The notes under the pieces were generated by a model, which saw nothing but the letters and a program-made list of their open reading frames with translations, did no database searches and was not told the DNA's origin. 64,000 nt of DNA from the NCBI RefSeq assembly GCF_037081675.1, contig NZ_JAZAQL010000002.1, positions 1,240,001 through 1,304,000 of the forward strand. Reading direction: 5' to 3'. Positions 41,144-49,301 of the stretch are shown piece after piece. This DNA is from Halorubellus litoreus (GTDB lineage Archaea > Halobacteriota > Halobacteria > Halobacteriales > Natrialbaceae). The position numbers were made by a program, and so were the translations under genes. Numbering within the stretch: the stretch's first letter is position 1; the number at the start of each line of letters is the position of its first letter.

Positions 41144-41800
41144 TCAGTACCCGAGTTGGTCGCGGACGAGGACGACCGTCGTCCGGCCTTCCTCCATCTC
41201 CTTGCGGAAGACGAGTTGCTTCGCGATGGCGGATTCGACGCCATAGGCCTCCTGTGCGCGCTCGTTCTCGAGCGGGTACGCGACTTCTTCGAGGCGGTCG
41301 AAGGCGTCGTCGAGCGTGTCGACGATCTTGTTCACGCCGGAGACGATGACGACGTTCCCGGCCGCGAACGGATAGGCGCCGATGCGGCTCCCGGACATGT
41401 CGGCGGCGACGAGTTCGCCCGTGGAGGCGATGGCGTTGATGCCGCCGAGGAAGTAGTCCGCGGTCTGGGCGTCGCGGCGTGCGGCCTGGCGTTCGGCGTC
41501 GTCGTCGATGCTCCAGACGTGGTCGGGGAGGCTCTCCCAGTCGTGGTCGTCGCCGCCGAGGTAGTCGACGAACCCGATCTCCTCGAGCGTGGTCGAGTGC
41601 CCGTTCATCACGGACGCACCGGCGGGAATCTCGTCGACGATGGCGTCGAGCGCGTCGTCGGCGGTGTCGACGACGTCGACCGCGAACCCGTTCGCTTCGA
41701 GGTTCGCGACGGCCTCCTCGATGGTGTCGTCGTCGGGTTGGGCGTCGAGGTCGGTGTCGATGTCGGCGTCGTCTACGTAGTCGGCCTTCTGTTGGGACAT
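41144..41800 (-). CDS. LUD-domain protein (LutC/YkgG-like)
   Basis: 218 aa from the ATG at 41800 (MSQQKADYVDDADIDTDLD). Residues about 22-218 form a LUD domain with VMNGHSTTLEEIGFVDYL, DYFLGGINAIASTGELVAADMSGSRIG, and VVIVSGVNKIVDTLDDAFDRL. Family members LutB/LutC and YkgG work in lactate oxidation, usually with a LutA or Fe-S partner; none is adjacent. The stand-alone form is common in archaea. Promoter TTAAGT near 41831-41836. Confidence 0.85.
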   Translation of the reverse strand: MSQQKADYVDDADIDTDLDAQPDDDTIEEAVANLEANGFAVDVVDTADDALDAIVDEIPAGASVMNGHSTTLEEIGFVDYLGGDDHDWESLPDHVWSIDDDAERQAARRDAQTADYFLGGINAIASTGELVAADMSGSRIGAYPFAAGNVVIVSGVNKIVDTLDDAFDRLEEVAYPLENERAQEAYGVESAIAKQLVFRKEMEEGRTTVVLVRDQLGY

Positions 41801-41941
41801 GGTCGTGGTGCGTCCGTAGCCGCCTGCCGTACTTAACGAGACGCGGACACCGGTGTCGGTAGGTGACGCCACCGATACCGGGACGAACGATAGCACACGG
41901 CACGCCATTCGTGGGCGTCGTCGACGGTCGATTGGGACGCT

Positions 41942-42015
41942 CCCGCACGGTTCTTTAAGTCATTCTGGTCGCAATGGGTCGTAGTGAGGAGGTTGACGCC
42001 GCACCCTGCGGCGTC
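41942..42015 (+). promoter_or_regulatory. 52-nt promoter-hairpin cassette, copy 1
   Basis: Repeat 41942-41993 contains a TATA-like TTTAAG (41954-41959) and GAGGAGGT at its end. It is followed by a strong hairpin (GACGCCGCA, 3-nt loop, TGCGGCGTC, about 41995-42015). An ATG at 41974 opens MGRSEEV, but lies only about 18 nt from the TATA, which favours an RNA or regulatory role. Identical to 42124-42175. Confidence 0.6.
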
Positions 42016-42123
42016 GTACGCGATTCTACGTCGCTCGCTCGTACAGCAGCGCGTCACCCCAGACTAGCCAGCGGAGACGTCGTGGTTCGTCGACGCGCCG
42101 GACGGCCCGAGTCGCGAGAACGA

Positions 42124-42196
42124 CCCGCACGGTTCTTTAAGTCATTCTGGTCGCAATGGGTCGTAGTGAGGAGGTCGGCGCCGCATCGCGCGGCGT
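42124..42196 (+). promoter_or_regulatory. 52-nt promoter-hairpin cassette, copy 2
   Basis: Repeat 42124-42175 is identical to copy 1, 182 nt downstream, with TTTAAG at 42136-42141. The hairpin after it is similar but not identical (CGCCGC, 5-nt loop, GCGGCG, near 42179-42195). Compensated stem bases would support a selected RNA structure. It lies about 330-380 nt upstream of the HalOD1 gene. Confidence 0.6.
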
Positions 42197-42503
42197 CGCA
42201 CGTGCTTCTGTGACGTCCAGTTCCGTAGAAACGCGGTCGTTCCGCAGCGACGCCGCCGTGTCGTCGCGAGCCGTTCGCGCAATCCGCAGACGAGGGTCGC
42301 CGTCGGTGGTCGCGCGCGAGCCATCAGCGCCGGCGTGCGGACGCCGACGGGAAGTACCTGCTCCAGCGTGCCGACTTTGGTTGCCGATAATCGACGGAAC
42401 CGCCCTGAATACCCCGGGCGACCCCCTGAGAATCCGGAGAACGAGCACGGCGTTCAGAGTTGTCTGACGAACGCTTATGGTGCGTCCGTCCCCCGGGTCG
42501 CTC

Positions 42504-42764
42504 ATGAGTCGTGCAGACCGGAGCGCGTCGACGCGCGTGATCGAAGCCGCCGCAGCCAGGACCGACCGCGACGAACTGGACCTCCCACCGCTCGCGGAGG
42601 TCGTGGACCCGGAGGCCCTGGACACCATCGCGGACGACTCGAGCGCGGTTCTCACGTTCCCCTACGCCGGCATGCACGTCACCGTCGACGAGACCGGCGC
42701 CGTCACCGTCGACGAGCGCACGGACGCCTACGCGAACGGCGAGCAAGCGCTCGGCGACGACTGA
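42504..42764 (+). CDS. HalOD1 output-domain protein
   Basis: 86 aa from the ATG at 42504 (MSRADRSASTRVIEAAAART), with TTATGG about 28 nt upstream as a TATA, so leaderless. VLTFPYAGMHVTVDETGAVTV is the closing part of the HalOD1 halobacterial output domain. HalOD1 proteins act as effector domains of two-component systems and often stand alone. It lies 1.4 kb from the hybrid kinase at 37934 and may be its output. Confidence 0.8.
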   Translation: MSRADRSASTRVIEAAAARTDRDELDLPPLAEVVDPEALDTIADDSSAVLTFPYAGMHVTVDETGAVTVDERTDAYANGEQALGDD

Positions 42765-42818
42765 CGGCTCGGTACGCGAACGAAAAACGAGACGGGCCGG
42801 GTGCGGGACGGGCCGCGC

Positions 42819-43913
42819 TCAGTCGACCAGCGGTGCGTTGTACTCGGTCTCGCGTTCGAGCACGGTCTCCCACGTCGCCTCGCACTCGCAGGACACCTGC
42901 TCGAACACCGACGGGTCCTGGCGGAGGTCGAAGTCCTTGATGGCCGTCTGGACGTTGTCGTCGCACTCGCCGCAGTTGTGCGGGCCGCGGTCGCTCCCGT
43001 GGCCGACGGGGTCGCTGACGACGATGACGTCCTCGTCCGCGGTCGATTCGAGGACGTCGGCGACCGACCAGAGCCACGGCGGCCGGTAGCCGCCGCGGAA
43101 GTAGAGTTCGTCGACCATCGTGTACCGCTGGACGTTACACGGGTTCATCGACACCGTGTGGCAGCCCTCGACGCCCGCGCACTTGCGGACGCTCGCCTTC
43201 ATGTCTTCCAGGGCTTCGGGTTCCGTGAGGAACGGCGGCTTCATGAGGAGATAGGCTTTCACGCCGGCGCCCGCTTCCTTCGCGGCCATCGCGGCGTCCT
43301 CGAAGTCGCTGAAGTCGAAGTACTTGTTCACGCAGTCGTGGCGGACGCGGTCGGTCGCGGTCTCCAGGCCGACCGCGACGTCGACGTCCAGGCCGTGCTG
43401 CGTGAAGTCCGCGACCTTCTCGGCGTCGACGAAGTCCGGGAGGCTCTCGACGACGATGCGCTCGCGGTCCGCGAACGTCTCGGCGATGGCCTGCCGGGTT
43501 TCGGCGCCGACCTCGCGCTCGTCGAGGAAGCTCCCGGACGTGTAGATCTTGATGAGGCCCGCTTGCTCGTCGTCCTCGCCGGGTTCGCCGAGGTTCTCGC
43601 GCTCGTGGTCGAGACAGACGTCGATCTGGTCCATGAGCGCGTCGTGCGCGACGCTCCCACCTTCGACGGACTCGGCGACGTACCCGCACATCGTGCAGCC
43701 GCCCGCTCGCGCCCACCGACACCCGCCCGTGTTGAGGATGATGGTGAGGCTGTCGTAGACGCCACCGGGCGTGTTGTCCTCGTCGAGCCACACGCGCGTC
43801 GGCTCGTGGGGGTCGTACGTCGCGTCCTTCTGCGCGCGGATGCCGCGCATCACCTCGTTGTGCGCGTCCATCCCACGACCGCGCTCGTAGACCTCCGGAC
43901 TCGGTTCGCTCAT
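42819..43913 (-). CDS. raSEA: Archaeosine synthase radical SAM subunit RaSEA
   Basis: 364 aa from the ATG at 43913. GGCRWARAGGCTMCGYVAES (about 65-84) carries the radical-SAM CxxC after a unique Cys loop, as in the RaSEA/Elp3-like archaeosine family. IYTSGSFLDEREVGAETRQ, SLPDFVDAEKV and GLETATDRVRHDCVNKYF follow. Zinc-binding NCGECDDN and CECEATWE at the end fit RaSEA. It cleaves the lysine side chain of preQ0-lysine at tRNA position 15 to give archaeosine (G+), with ArcS as partner. ArcS and TgtA are 6-10 kb away. Confidence 0.92.
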   Translation of the reverse strand: MSEPSPEVYERGRGMDAHNEVMRGIRAQKDATYDPHEPTRVWLDEDNTPGGVYDSLTIILNTGGCRWARAGGCTMCGYVAESVEGGSVAHDALMDQIDVCLDHERENLGEPGEDDEQAGLIKIYTSGSFLDEREVGAETRQAIAETFADRERIVVESLPDFVDAEKVADFTQHGLDVDVAVGLETATDRVRHDCVNKYFDFSDFEDAAMAAKEAGAGVKAYLLMKPPFLTEPEALEDMKASVRKCAGVEGCHTVSMNPCNVQRYTMVDELYFRGGYRPPWLWSVADVLESTADEDVIVVSDPVGHGSDRGPHNCGECDDNVQTAIKDFDLRQDPSVFEQVSCECEATWETVLERETEYNAPLVD

Positions 43914-43993
43914 TACCGGAGTCTGGGGCCGCTCGCTCAAATCCCCTTCGAGTGCCCGCAAGCCTAATACGCTCGTCGACCGCACTGCGGGTA

Positions 43994-45973
43994 ATGGTCG
44001 AGGTGGGGCTGTCGGACGCGACGTTGCGCGCGGTCGACCGGGTCGGTCACGAACTCGCGATCGACGTCGTCGGGTGGGACGACGACGCGACGCCCGAAGC
44101 CATCCCCGTGAAGGGCTTGGACGAGTTCGTGGCGGCGCGCGCGACCCAGTTGACGTTCGGCGAGGACCTCGTGGAGCTCGGCGACGCGGACGCGGAGGGG
44201 TTCGAGAAGCTCGGCGAGGGAACGCAGACGTGGTCGCTCGCGGACGACGCGCACCTGGTGAAGGTCACCTCGCAGCTCGGTGCGTACCTGAAGTTCACGG
44301 GCGCGGGGACGCTCGCGCGGCTCGCGGACGGCCGCGTCCGGTTGTCGTTCGAGCATCCGACGGCGGTGACGTTCGGCTACTGGAGTCTCGTGGATTACCC
44401 CGAGGAGACGGTGACGGTGCCGGCGACGGCGAGCGGGCTCGCGACCGCGCTGTCGGCGCTGTCGTCGGCGTACCTGTCGCTCGGGCCGGACCGGACGCTC
44501 CCGGGGTGGCGCGAGTACCCGCCCCGTATCGCGTTCGGCGACGAGACCGACGTGCCGGACGCGGTCGCCGACGCCGTGCCGGACACCGGTATCGAGCTGG
44601 TGCTCCCCGACGAGTTCGCGTACGGGATTCCGGCGGCGCCGCTCGCGTACCACCTCGCGGCCGACGTCCGCGTCGCGGACCGCGAGACGCCGGAACTCCG
44701 CGTTCCCGAGCACGACGTCGTCCACGAGTTCCCGGCGCTCCCCGAGTTCGGCGTGGCGGCGAACGACGTCTTCCAGCGGACGTTCTACGCGGACTGTCTC
44801 GTGAACTCGGCGCGCGGCGGGACGGACCTCGCGGAGGCCGAGTTCCTCGACGACGTCGGCCTGGACGCGGACGCGCTGTTCGATGCGACGCCCGCCGAGC
44901 GCCTCGTGGCGTACCTGGACGCGCCGTTCGAGCGCATCCGGAGTCGACTCCCGGCGCGCTCGCACGTCGCGTTCGTCGAGCCGACCGCCGAGTACGCGAC
45001 CGCACTCGGGCATCTCGCGCACCACGAGGCGCGCGTCTACCTGCCGTCGGCGTTCGACGCGGTCGGCGCGAGCGCGGACCCGTCCGTGACGTCCGCGTGG
45101 CTCGCACCGGGGACGCGCCCGGGGACGTACGCGGCGTCGCCGGCGGCGTACGAGAACTACCTCTCGCATCTCGACGCGGGCCTGGACGACGGCGAGCCGG
45201 AGGTGCTCGTCGTCGGACACGGCCGCGACGGCGACCAGGAGGCGGTGACGGCGTTCTACCGGCACTACGACGGGCTCGTCGACCTGTCCGTGGTCGAGCG
45301 ACGGGACGCGACGACCGCGGACCTCGCGGCGGCGCTCGCGGAGCGGCGTGCGTTCGTGCACGTCGTCGCCGAGCGCACGCCCGACGGTGGCGTCGTGTGC
45401 GCGGACGGCGTCCTCGACCTGGAGACGGTCGAGGCGGTCGGCGCGCGCCTGTTCGCGCTCGACTTGACGGGCGCGTCGACTGACGCGGACGCGGCGAGCG
45501 CGGTCGCGCGGTCGCTCGTGGACGCCGGCGCGGTCGCCGGCGCGAGTCGGACGGGCGCGGTGTCGCGGACGGCCGCGGAGTCGTTCGTCCGCCTGCTCGT
45601 GAACGGGTTCGGCCTGGAGTTGTCGCGTCGGCTCGTCGACCGGTACGTCGACGGCGCGTTCGACGTGGTGGTCGCGGGCGACGGCACGCACACGCTCCAG
45701 GCGGACGACAGCGTGAACTACATCCCGCTGCACGTGGTCGCGAACGGCGACGGGACGTTCGCGGTCACGGGGAAGGCGGGTGGACCGACCGCGGGGTTGT
45801 TCTGGCATCCGGACGTCCCGGAGGTCCGACCGCGCCTGCTCGCGAACGGCCTCGCGTTCGAGCTGTCGGCGACCGAGCTCGCGGACTTCCTCGACGACGA
45901 GGGCTATCTCGTCGTGTACGACGACGAACTCCACTGGTCGAACGAACTCACGCCGTTCTACCCGGTCGCCTGA
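43994..45973 (+). CDS. Large acidic haloarchaeal protein of unknown function, divergent from raSEA
   Basis: 659 aa from the ATG at 43994, with TAATAC about 26 nt upstream (leaderless). No transmembrane segment or known catalytic motif. N-terminal part: VGHELAIDVVGWDDDATPEA, then VKVTSQLGAYLKFTGAGTLARL. Middle: VFQRTFYADCLVNSARGGTDL and RLVAYLDAPFERIRSR. C-terminus: FVRLLVNGFGLELSRRL and GKAGGPTAGLFWHPDVPEVR. It shares its 80-nt promoter region with raSEA, which hints at a tRNA-modification or translation link. Its 3' end is followed by a 30-bp tandem repeat that copies its last codons and stop. Confidence 0.7.
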   Translation: MVEVGLSDATLRAVDRVGHELAIDVVGWDDDATPEAIPVKGLDEFVAARATQLTFGEDLVELGDADAEGFEKLGEGTQTWSLADDAHLVKVTSQLGAYLKFTGAGTLARLADGRVRLSFEHPTAVTFGYWSLVDYPEETVTVPATASGLATALSALSSAYLSLGPDRTLPGWREYPPRIAFGDETDVPDAVADAVPDTGIELVLPDEFAYGIPAAPLAYHLAADVRVADRETPELRVPEHDVVHEFPALPEFGVAANDVFQRTFYADCLVNSARGGTDLAEAEFLDDVGLDADALFDATPAERLVAYLDAPFERIRSRLPARSHVAFVEPTAEYATALGHLAHHEARVYLPSAFDAVGASADPSVTSAWLAPGTRPGTYAASPAAYENYLSHLDAGLDDGEPEVLVVGHGRDGDQEAVTAFYRHYDGLVDLSVVERRDATTADLAAALAERRAFVHVVAERTPDGGVVCADGVLDLETVEAVGARLFALDLTGASTDADAASAVARSLVDAGAVAGASRTGAVSRTAAESFVRLLVNGFGLELSRRLVDRYVDGAFDVVVAGDGTHTLQADDSVNYIPLHVVANGDGTFAVTGKAGGPTAGLFWHPDVPEVRPRLLANGLAFELSATELADFLDDEGYLVVYDDELHWSNELTPFYPVA

Positions 45974-46094
45974 CTCACCCCGCCGTTCTACCCGGTCGCC
46001 TGACCCACCCCGCCGTTCTACCCCGTCGCCTGACCCACCCCGCCGTTCTACCCCGTCGCCTGACTCACCCCGCCGTTCTACCCCGTCGCCTGAT
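45951..46094 (+). repeat. 30-bp tandem repeat copying the end of the 43994 gene
   Basis: Units begin at 45951, 45981, 46011, 46041 and 46071 (the last about 24 nt). Each contains CCGTTCTACCC[CG]GTCGCCTGA, that is codons for PFYPVA plus the stop. The period is a multiple of three, so five in-frame TGA codons follow each other. The last unit ends about 85 nt before the histidine-kinase start at 46179. Confidence 0.92.
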
Positions 46095-46178
46095 TCGCGC
46101 TCGCCGGGGTGGTCGCTGTCCGGTCCCGATTCATCGAGCCCGTACAGTCAAGAGTCCCCCCGTCCTACGAGGGGCAGG

Positions 46179-47720
46179 ATGGCGGCGACCCGCGAACGAA
46201 TCGAGCGCCTGCACGACGCAGCGACGGCGCTCTCGCGGGCTGACGCCGAATCGGAGATCTTCGACATCGCGGTGGAGTCGGCGGCGGACGTGCTCGCGTT
46301 CGACGCGTGCGTCGTCTGTTGCGTCGAGGACGACCGGCTCGTGCCGGCGGCGGCGGTGGCGGTGGAACTCCAGCCGAACGCGCCGACGCTCGACGCGAAC
46401 GAGGGCGTCGCCGGGCGGACGCTCCGTCGCGGCGAGACCGAGGTGGTTCCGGACCTGAACGCGGACGCGGACGCGGCGCCGACGGACCCGGCGTATCGGT
46501 CCACGCTCTCGATACCCGTCGGTGACGACGCGGTGTTCCAGGCGCTGTCGACGGACGTGGACGCGTTCACGGACACCGACCGCGAGCTCGCGGAGTTGCT
46601 CGTAACGTACGTCGAGCACGCCCGGGAGCGCGTGAGTTACGAGGCGCTCGTGACGCGCGAACGCGACCGGTTCGCGGCGCTGTTCGAGAACGTCCCCGAC
46701 CCCGCGCTCCAGTACCGGCTCGTCGACGGTCGCCCGGTCGTCGACCGCGTGAACTCCGCGTTCGTCCGTGCGTTCGGGTACGAGCCAGCGGACGCGATCG
46801 ACGAACCGGTGACAGACCTGCTCGTCCCCGAGGCCGACCGGGACGCCGCCGAGGAACTGCACGCGGCGGTGAACGACGGCGAGCGCCTCGACGACGAGGT
46901 GGAGCGGCGAACGGAGACGGGGACGCGACGGTTCCTCCTGCGGAGCGTTCCGGTCGCGGGCGACGACGAGACCCGGTCGGGGTACTTCATCTACACGGAC
47001 ATCACGCCGCTGAAGGAGCGCGAACGCGAGCTCGAACGACAGAACGAGCGGTTGGACGCGTTCACGGGCGTCGTCAGTCACGACCTCCGGAACCCGCTGA
47101 GCGTCGCTCGCGGGTACGCGGACCTCGCGCTCGAGTCCGGGGACGTGACCGCCGTCGAGGAGGTCCGCACGCAACTCACGCGGATGGAGGCGATGCTCGA
47201 CGAACTCCTCACGCTCGCCCGCCAGGGCGACGTCGTCGGCGACACCGAGCGCGTGGACGTCGCGACCGCGGCGACGCTCGCGTGGCGTCACGTCGACACG
47301 GACGACGCCACGCTCGACGTCCGCGCGGACGACCTCCACGTCGACGCGGACCCGAACCGACTCCAGGAACTCCTCGAGAACCTGTTCCGAAATAGTATCG
47401 AACACGGCTCGACCGGGTCCGAGACGTCCTCGGACGAGGCGCCGGTGTCCGCGTCGGACGGTGGCGCTGACCACTTGACGGTGACGGTGGGGGCGCTCGC
47501 GGACGGGACCGGGTTCTTCGTCGCGGACGACGGCGTCGGCATCCCCGAGGACGACCGGGACGCGGTGATGGAGATGGGGTACTCGACGGCGACCGACGGG
47601 ACGGGGTTCGGGCTCGGTATCGTCGCGGAGATCGCGCGAGCGCACGACTGGTCGGTCGCGGTCGGGGCGTCGGCCGATGACGGCGCGCGTTTCGAGATTC
47701 GCACGACTGCGAGCGAGTAG
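46179..47720 (+). CDS. GAF-PAS sensor histidine kinase
   Basis: 513 aa from the ATG at 46179, with a G-rich ribosome-binding site (GAGGGGCAGG). GAF about 5-145 (FDACVVCCVEDD, EGVAGRTLRRGETEVVPDL), PAS about 158-280 (FENVPDPALQYRLVDGRPVV), HisKA near 292-360 (GVVSHDLRNPLSVARGY) and HATPase about 390-510 (LLENLFRNSIEHG, VADDGVGIP, GFGLGIV). Cytoplasmic, no membrane segments. Its GAF-PAS-kinase core resembles the end of the 1062-aa kinase at 37934, so the two are paralogues. No response regulator follows. Confidence 0.92.
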   Translation: MAATRERIERLHDAATALSRADAESEIFDIAVESAADVLAFDACVVCCVEDDRLVPAAAVAVELQPNAPTLDANEGVAGRTLRRGETEVVPDLNADADAAPTDPAYRSTLSIPVGDDAVFQALSTDVDAFTDTDRELAELLVTYVEHARERVSYEALVTRERDRFAALFENVPDPALQYRLVDGRPVVDRVNSAFVRAFGYEPADAIDEPVTDLLVPEADRDAAEELHAAVNDGERLDDEVERRTETGTRRFLLRSVPVAGDDETRSGYFIYTDITPLKERERELERQNERLDAFTGVVSHDLRNPLSVARGYADLALESGDVTAVEEVRTQLTRMEAMLDELLTLARQGDVVGDTERVDVATAATLAWRHVDTDDATLDVRADDLHVDADPNRLQELLENLFRNSIEHGSTGSETSSDEAPVSASDGGADHLTVTVGALADGTGFFVADDGVGIPEDDRDAVMEMGYSTATDGTGFGLGIVAEIARAHDWSVAVGASADDGARFEIRTTASE

Positions 47721-47803
47721 TCGGCGTCGGCGGGCGGACGCCGCCGCGCTCGCCCAAGGCACCTTGGGGTCGCGCTCACCCTCGTGGGACCCCAAGCGGT
47801 GGT

Positions 47804-48370
47804 ATGACGAACGTCATCGGTGACCTGACGATATCGGTCGAACGGACGGTCGACGTGGACGGTGAGACGGTGTTCGACGTGCTCGCTGACCCGGAGACGC
47901 TCGGGGGCGCGGAGCGCGTGGCACGCGAGGAGACGCGGGAGTCGACGGGTCGCGCTGGGGCGCCGGGAGCCGGCGTCCGCGACCCGCCACCTCGAGTGCG
48001 CCGCGGCGACACGTTCGTCGGGACGGTCGCGGCACCCGCGGGCCGGGACGCCGACGGCGTCCCGGAGGTCGGTGACGGGTCCGCGGTCGGGACCGGTGCG
48101 TCCTTCGAGTCGTACTTCACGGTCGAAGAGCACGACGCTGGCCGGCTCGTGCTCTCGGGCGGCGGCGACGGGGACGCGGGGTCGTTCGACGCGCGCGTCG
48201 TGGTCGCGGTCGCGGACGTCACCGAGGGTGCGGTGGTGCGCGTGGACGCGACGATGGACGTCGCCGGGAAGGTCGCGTCGCTGGGCGCGCAGCGGGTGCG
48301 GGCGGCCGCGGCCGCGGTCCTCGAACGCTACCTGTCGCGCGTCGAGCGCGCCGCGGCGTCCCCGGCGTAA
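47804..48370 (+). CDS. SRPBCC/CoxG-like protein
   Basis: 188 aa. A helix-grip (START/SRPBCC) fold with VERTVDVDGETVFDVLADPETL and a closing VVVAVADVTEGAVVRVDATMDVAG helix-strand. CoxG-type proteins bind hydrophobic ligands or assist CO dehydrogenase; no cox genes are present, so only the fold is called. Its 3' end overlaps the convergent VanZ gene by 43 nt. Confidence 0.75.
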   Translation: MTNVIGDLTISVERTVDVDGETVFDVLADPETLGGAERVAREETRESTGRAGAPGAGVRDPPPRVRRGDTFVGTVAAPAGRDADGVPEVGDGSAVGTGASFESYFTVEEHDAGRLVLSGGGDGDAGSFDARVVVAVADVTEGAVVRVDATMDVAGKVASLGAQRVRAAAAAVLERYLSRVERAAASPA

Positions 48371-48717
48371 CGCTCGGCGGCGCGAACGACCGCGGCGACG
48401 GCGAGCGCGCCGGCGGCCGCGCCGACGAGGTTCGCGAGCGCGTCCAGCGCGCTCGCGGAGCGATAGGGGACGCCGAGCTGGAGGAGTTCGACGAGCACGC
48501 CGTACGCGACGGCCGCGGCGACGCCGACGACCGCGCGGCCGTCGGCGTACGTGACGGCGGCGGCGAGGACCATGTACCCGGCCGCGTGCAGCCACTTGTC
48601 GGCGCCGACGACGCCGAAGGGACTCGAGAGCGACCCGCCACCGCCGGGGACGAGCGACGCGACGAGCACGACCAGGGCGAGGACGGCGACGAGGAGCCAG
48701 CGCGAGCGAGCGGTCAC
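48328..48717 (-). CDS. VanZ-like membrane protein
   Basis: 129 aa from a GTG at 48717. Four transmembrane helices: about 6-24, 45-60, 64-84 and 90-112. DKWLHAAGYMVLAAAV, then a conserved Glu in VLVELLQLGVPYRSAS and a closing DALANLVGAAAGAL, match the VanZ family. Family members include teicoplanin-resistance VanZ, but archaeal ones have no such role known. It overlaps the SRPBCC gene by 43 nt at the 3' end. Confidence 0.85.
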   Translation of the reverse strand: MTARSRWLLVAVLALVVLVASLVPGGGGSLSSPFGVVGADKWLHAAGYMVLAAAVTYADGRAVVGVAAAVAYGVLVELLQLGVPYRSASALDALANLVGAAAGALAVAAVVRAAERYAGDAAARSTRDR

Positions 48718-48792
48718 GTTCGGTCGTGCACGCCGGCGGGCAGAAACCTTGCGGTGGCTCGGAGAGCGACGCGCTCGGCGAGCGCGGCGCGG

Positions 48793-49212
48793 TCAGGCTG
48801 CGGTCTTCTCGATGACGACGCAGTCCTGGACGTCGAGCGCGGTCTCGAACTCGTCGGTCCGGTCGACGTCCGTGCCGAGCCCGAGGAGGAATCGTGCGTG
48901 CGCGGACCGCGTCGCGTCGACCGCGCCCGTCTCGAACCCGAGGCGGTCCGCGATGGCCGGCCAGTGGTCGGCCGCGACGAAGAACGCGACGAGGTGGTCG
49001 TCCTCGTACGCGCACTCGTGGTGCTCGCGGTACTCCTGCAGGCGCAGCGAGAGGTCCGCCTGCACGACCGACAGGAGTTCCGGGAGCCGCCCGGGCTTGA
49101 CGACGCCGTCACCGGCCGTCAGCAACAGCACCTCCTCCGGGAACGGGTGGTCCTTCACGACGACCCACCCGTGACTGTCCTCCCGACCGCATCGAGAATC
49201 ATACCGTATCAA
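48793..49212 (-). CDS. Conserved haloarchaeal protein of unknown function
   Basis: 139 aa, read from a TTG at 49212; no in-frame ATG is available near the 5' end. A TATA-like TTTAT lies near 49229-49233, placing transcription start close to the TTG. HGWVVVKDHPFPEEVLLLTAGDGVV and LPELLSVVQADLSLRLQEYREHH are striking conserved-looking segments; the C-terminus is a DVQDCVVIEK strand. Soluble, no family recognised. Confidence 0.6.
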   Translation of the reverse strand: MIRYDSRCGREDSHGWVVVKDHPFPEEVLLLTAGDGVVKPGRLPELLSVVQADLSLRLQEYREHHECAYEDDHLVAFFVAADHWPAIADRLGFETGAVDATRSAHARFLLGLGTDVDRTDEFETALDVQDCVVIEKTAA

Positions 49213-49301
49213 GCGCTCGCGGCCTCATAAAGACGGTACGCAACAGGTTCGTTCGTGCGAGCGCGTCGCTCGAATCGCCCGCGAGCGGCGGTGCGTCGAG
49301 C

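Larger units (their letters stand above)
41801..42503. other. Divergent region with duplicated promoter-hairpin cassette
   Basis: This 703-nt stretch separates the LUD gene (minus) from the HalOD1 gene (plus). No credible protein gene was accepted. The two copies of the 52-nt cassette (41942 and 42124) and their hairpins are its main content. The LUD promoter lies at 41831-41836 (minus strand) and TTATGG before 42504 is the likely promoter of the HalOD1 gene. Confidence 0.6.

Noticed and set aside
41974..42467. Two small genes starting with the same MGRSEEV at 41974 and 42156
   Set aside because: The identity covers only the duplicated cassette. After it the translations diverge into Arg/Ser/Pro-rich composition typical of non-coding frames, and the ATG is too near the TATA box.
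43994..45973. First thought to be archaeosine synthase ArcS because it adjoins raSEA
   Set aside because: It lacks the TGT-like and PUA domains and the ArcS core motif; these are all in the protein at 49302-51083.
45951..46094. Possible CRISPR array or repeat protein
   Set aside because: Contiguous 30-bp units without spacers, each with a stop codon; it copies the 3' end of the preceding gene.
47804..48717. The 43-nt overlap of the SRPBCC and VanZ genes as evidence that one is false
   Set aside because: Both proteins have recognisable folds up to their ends; convergent 3' overlaps of this size occur in compact archaeal genomes.
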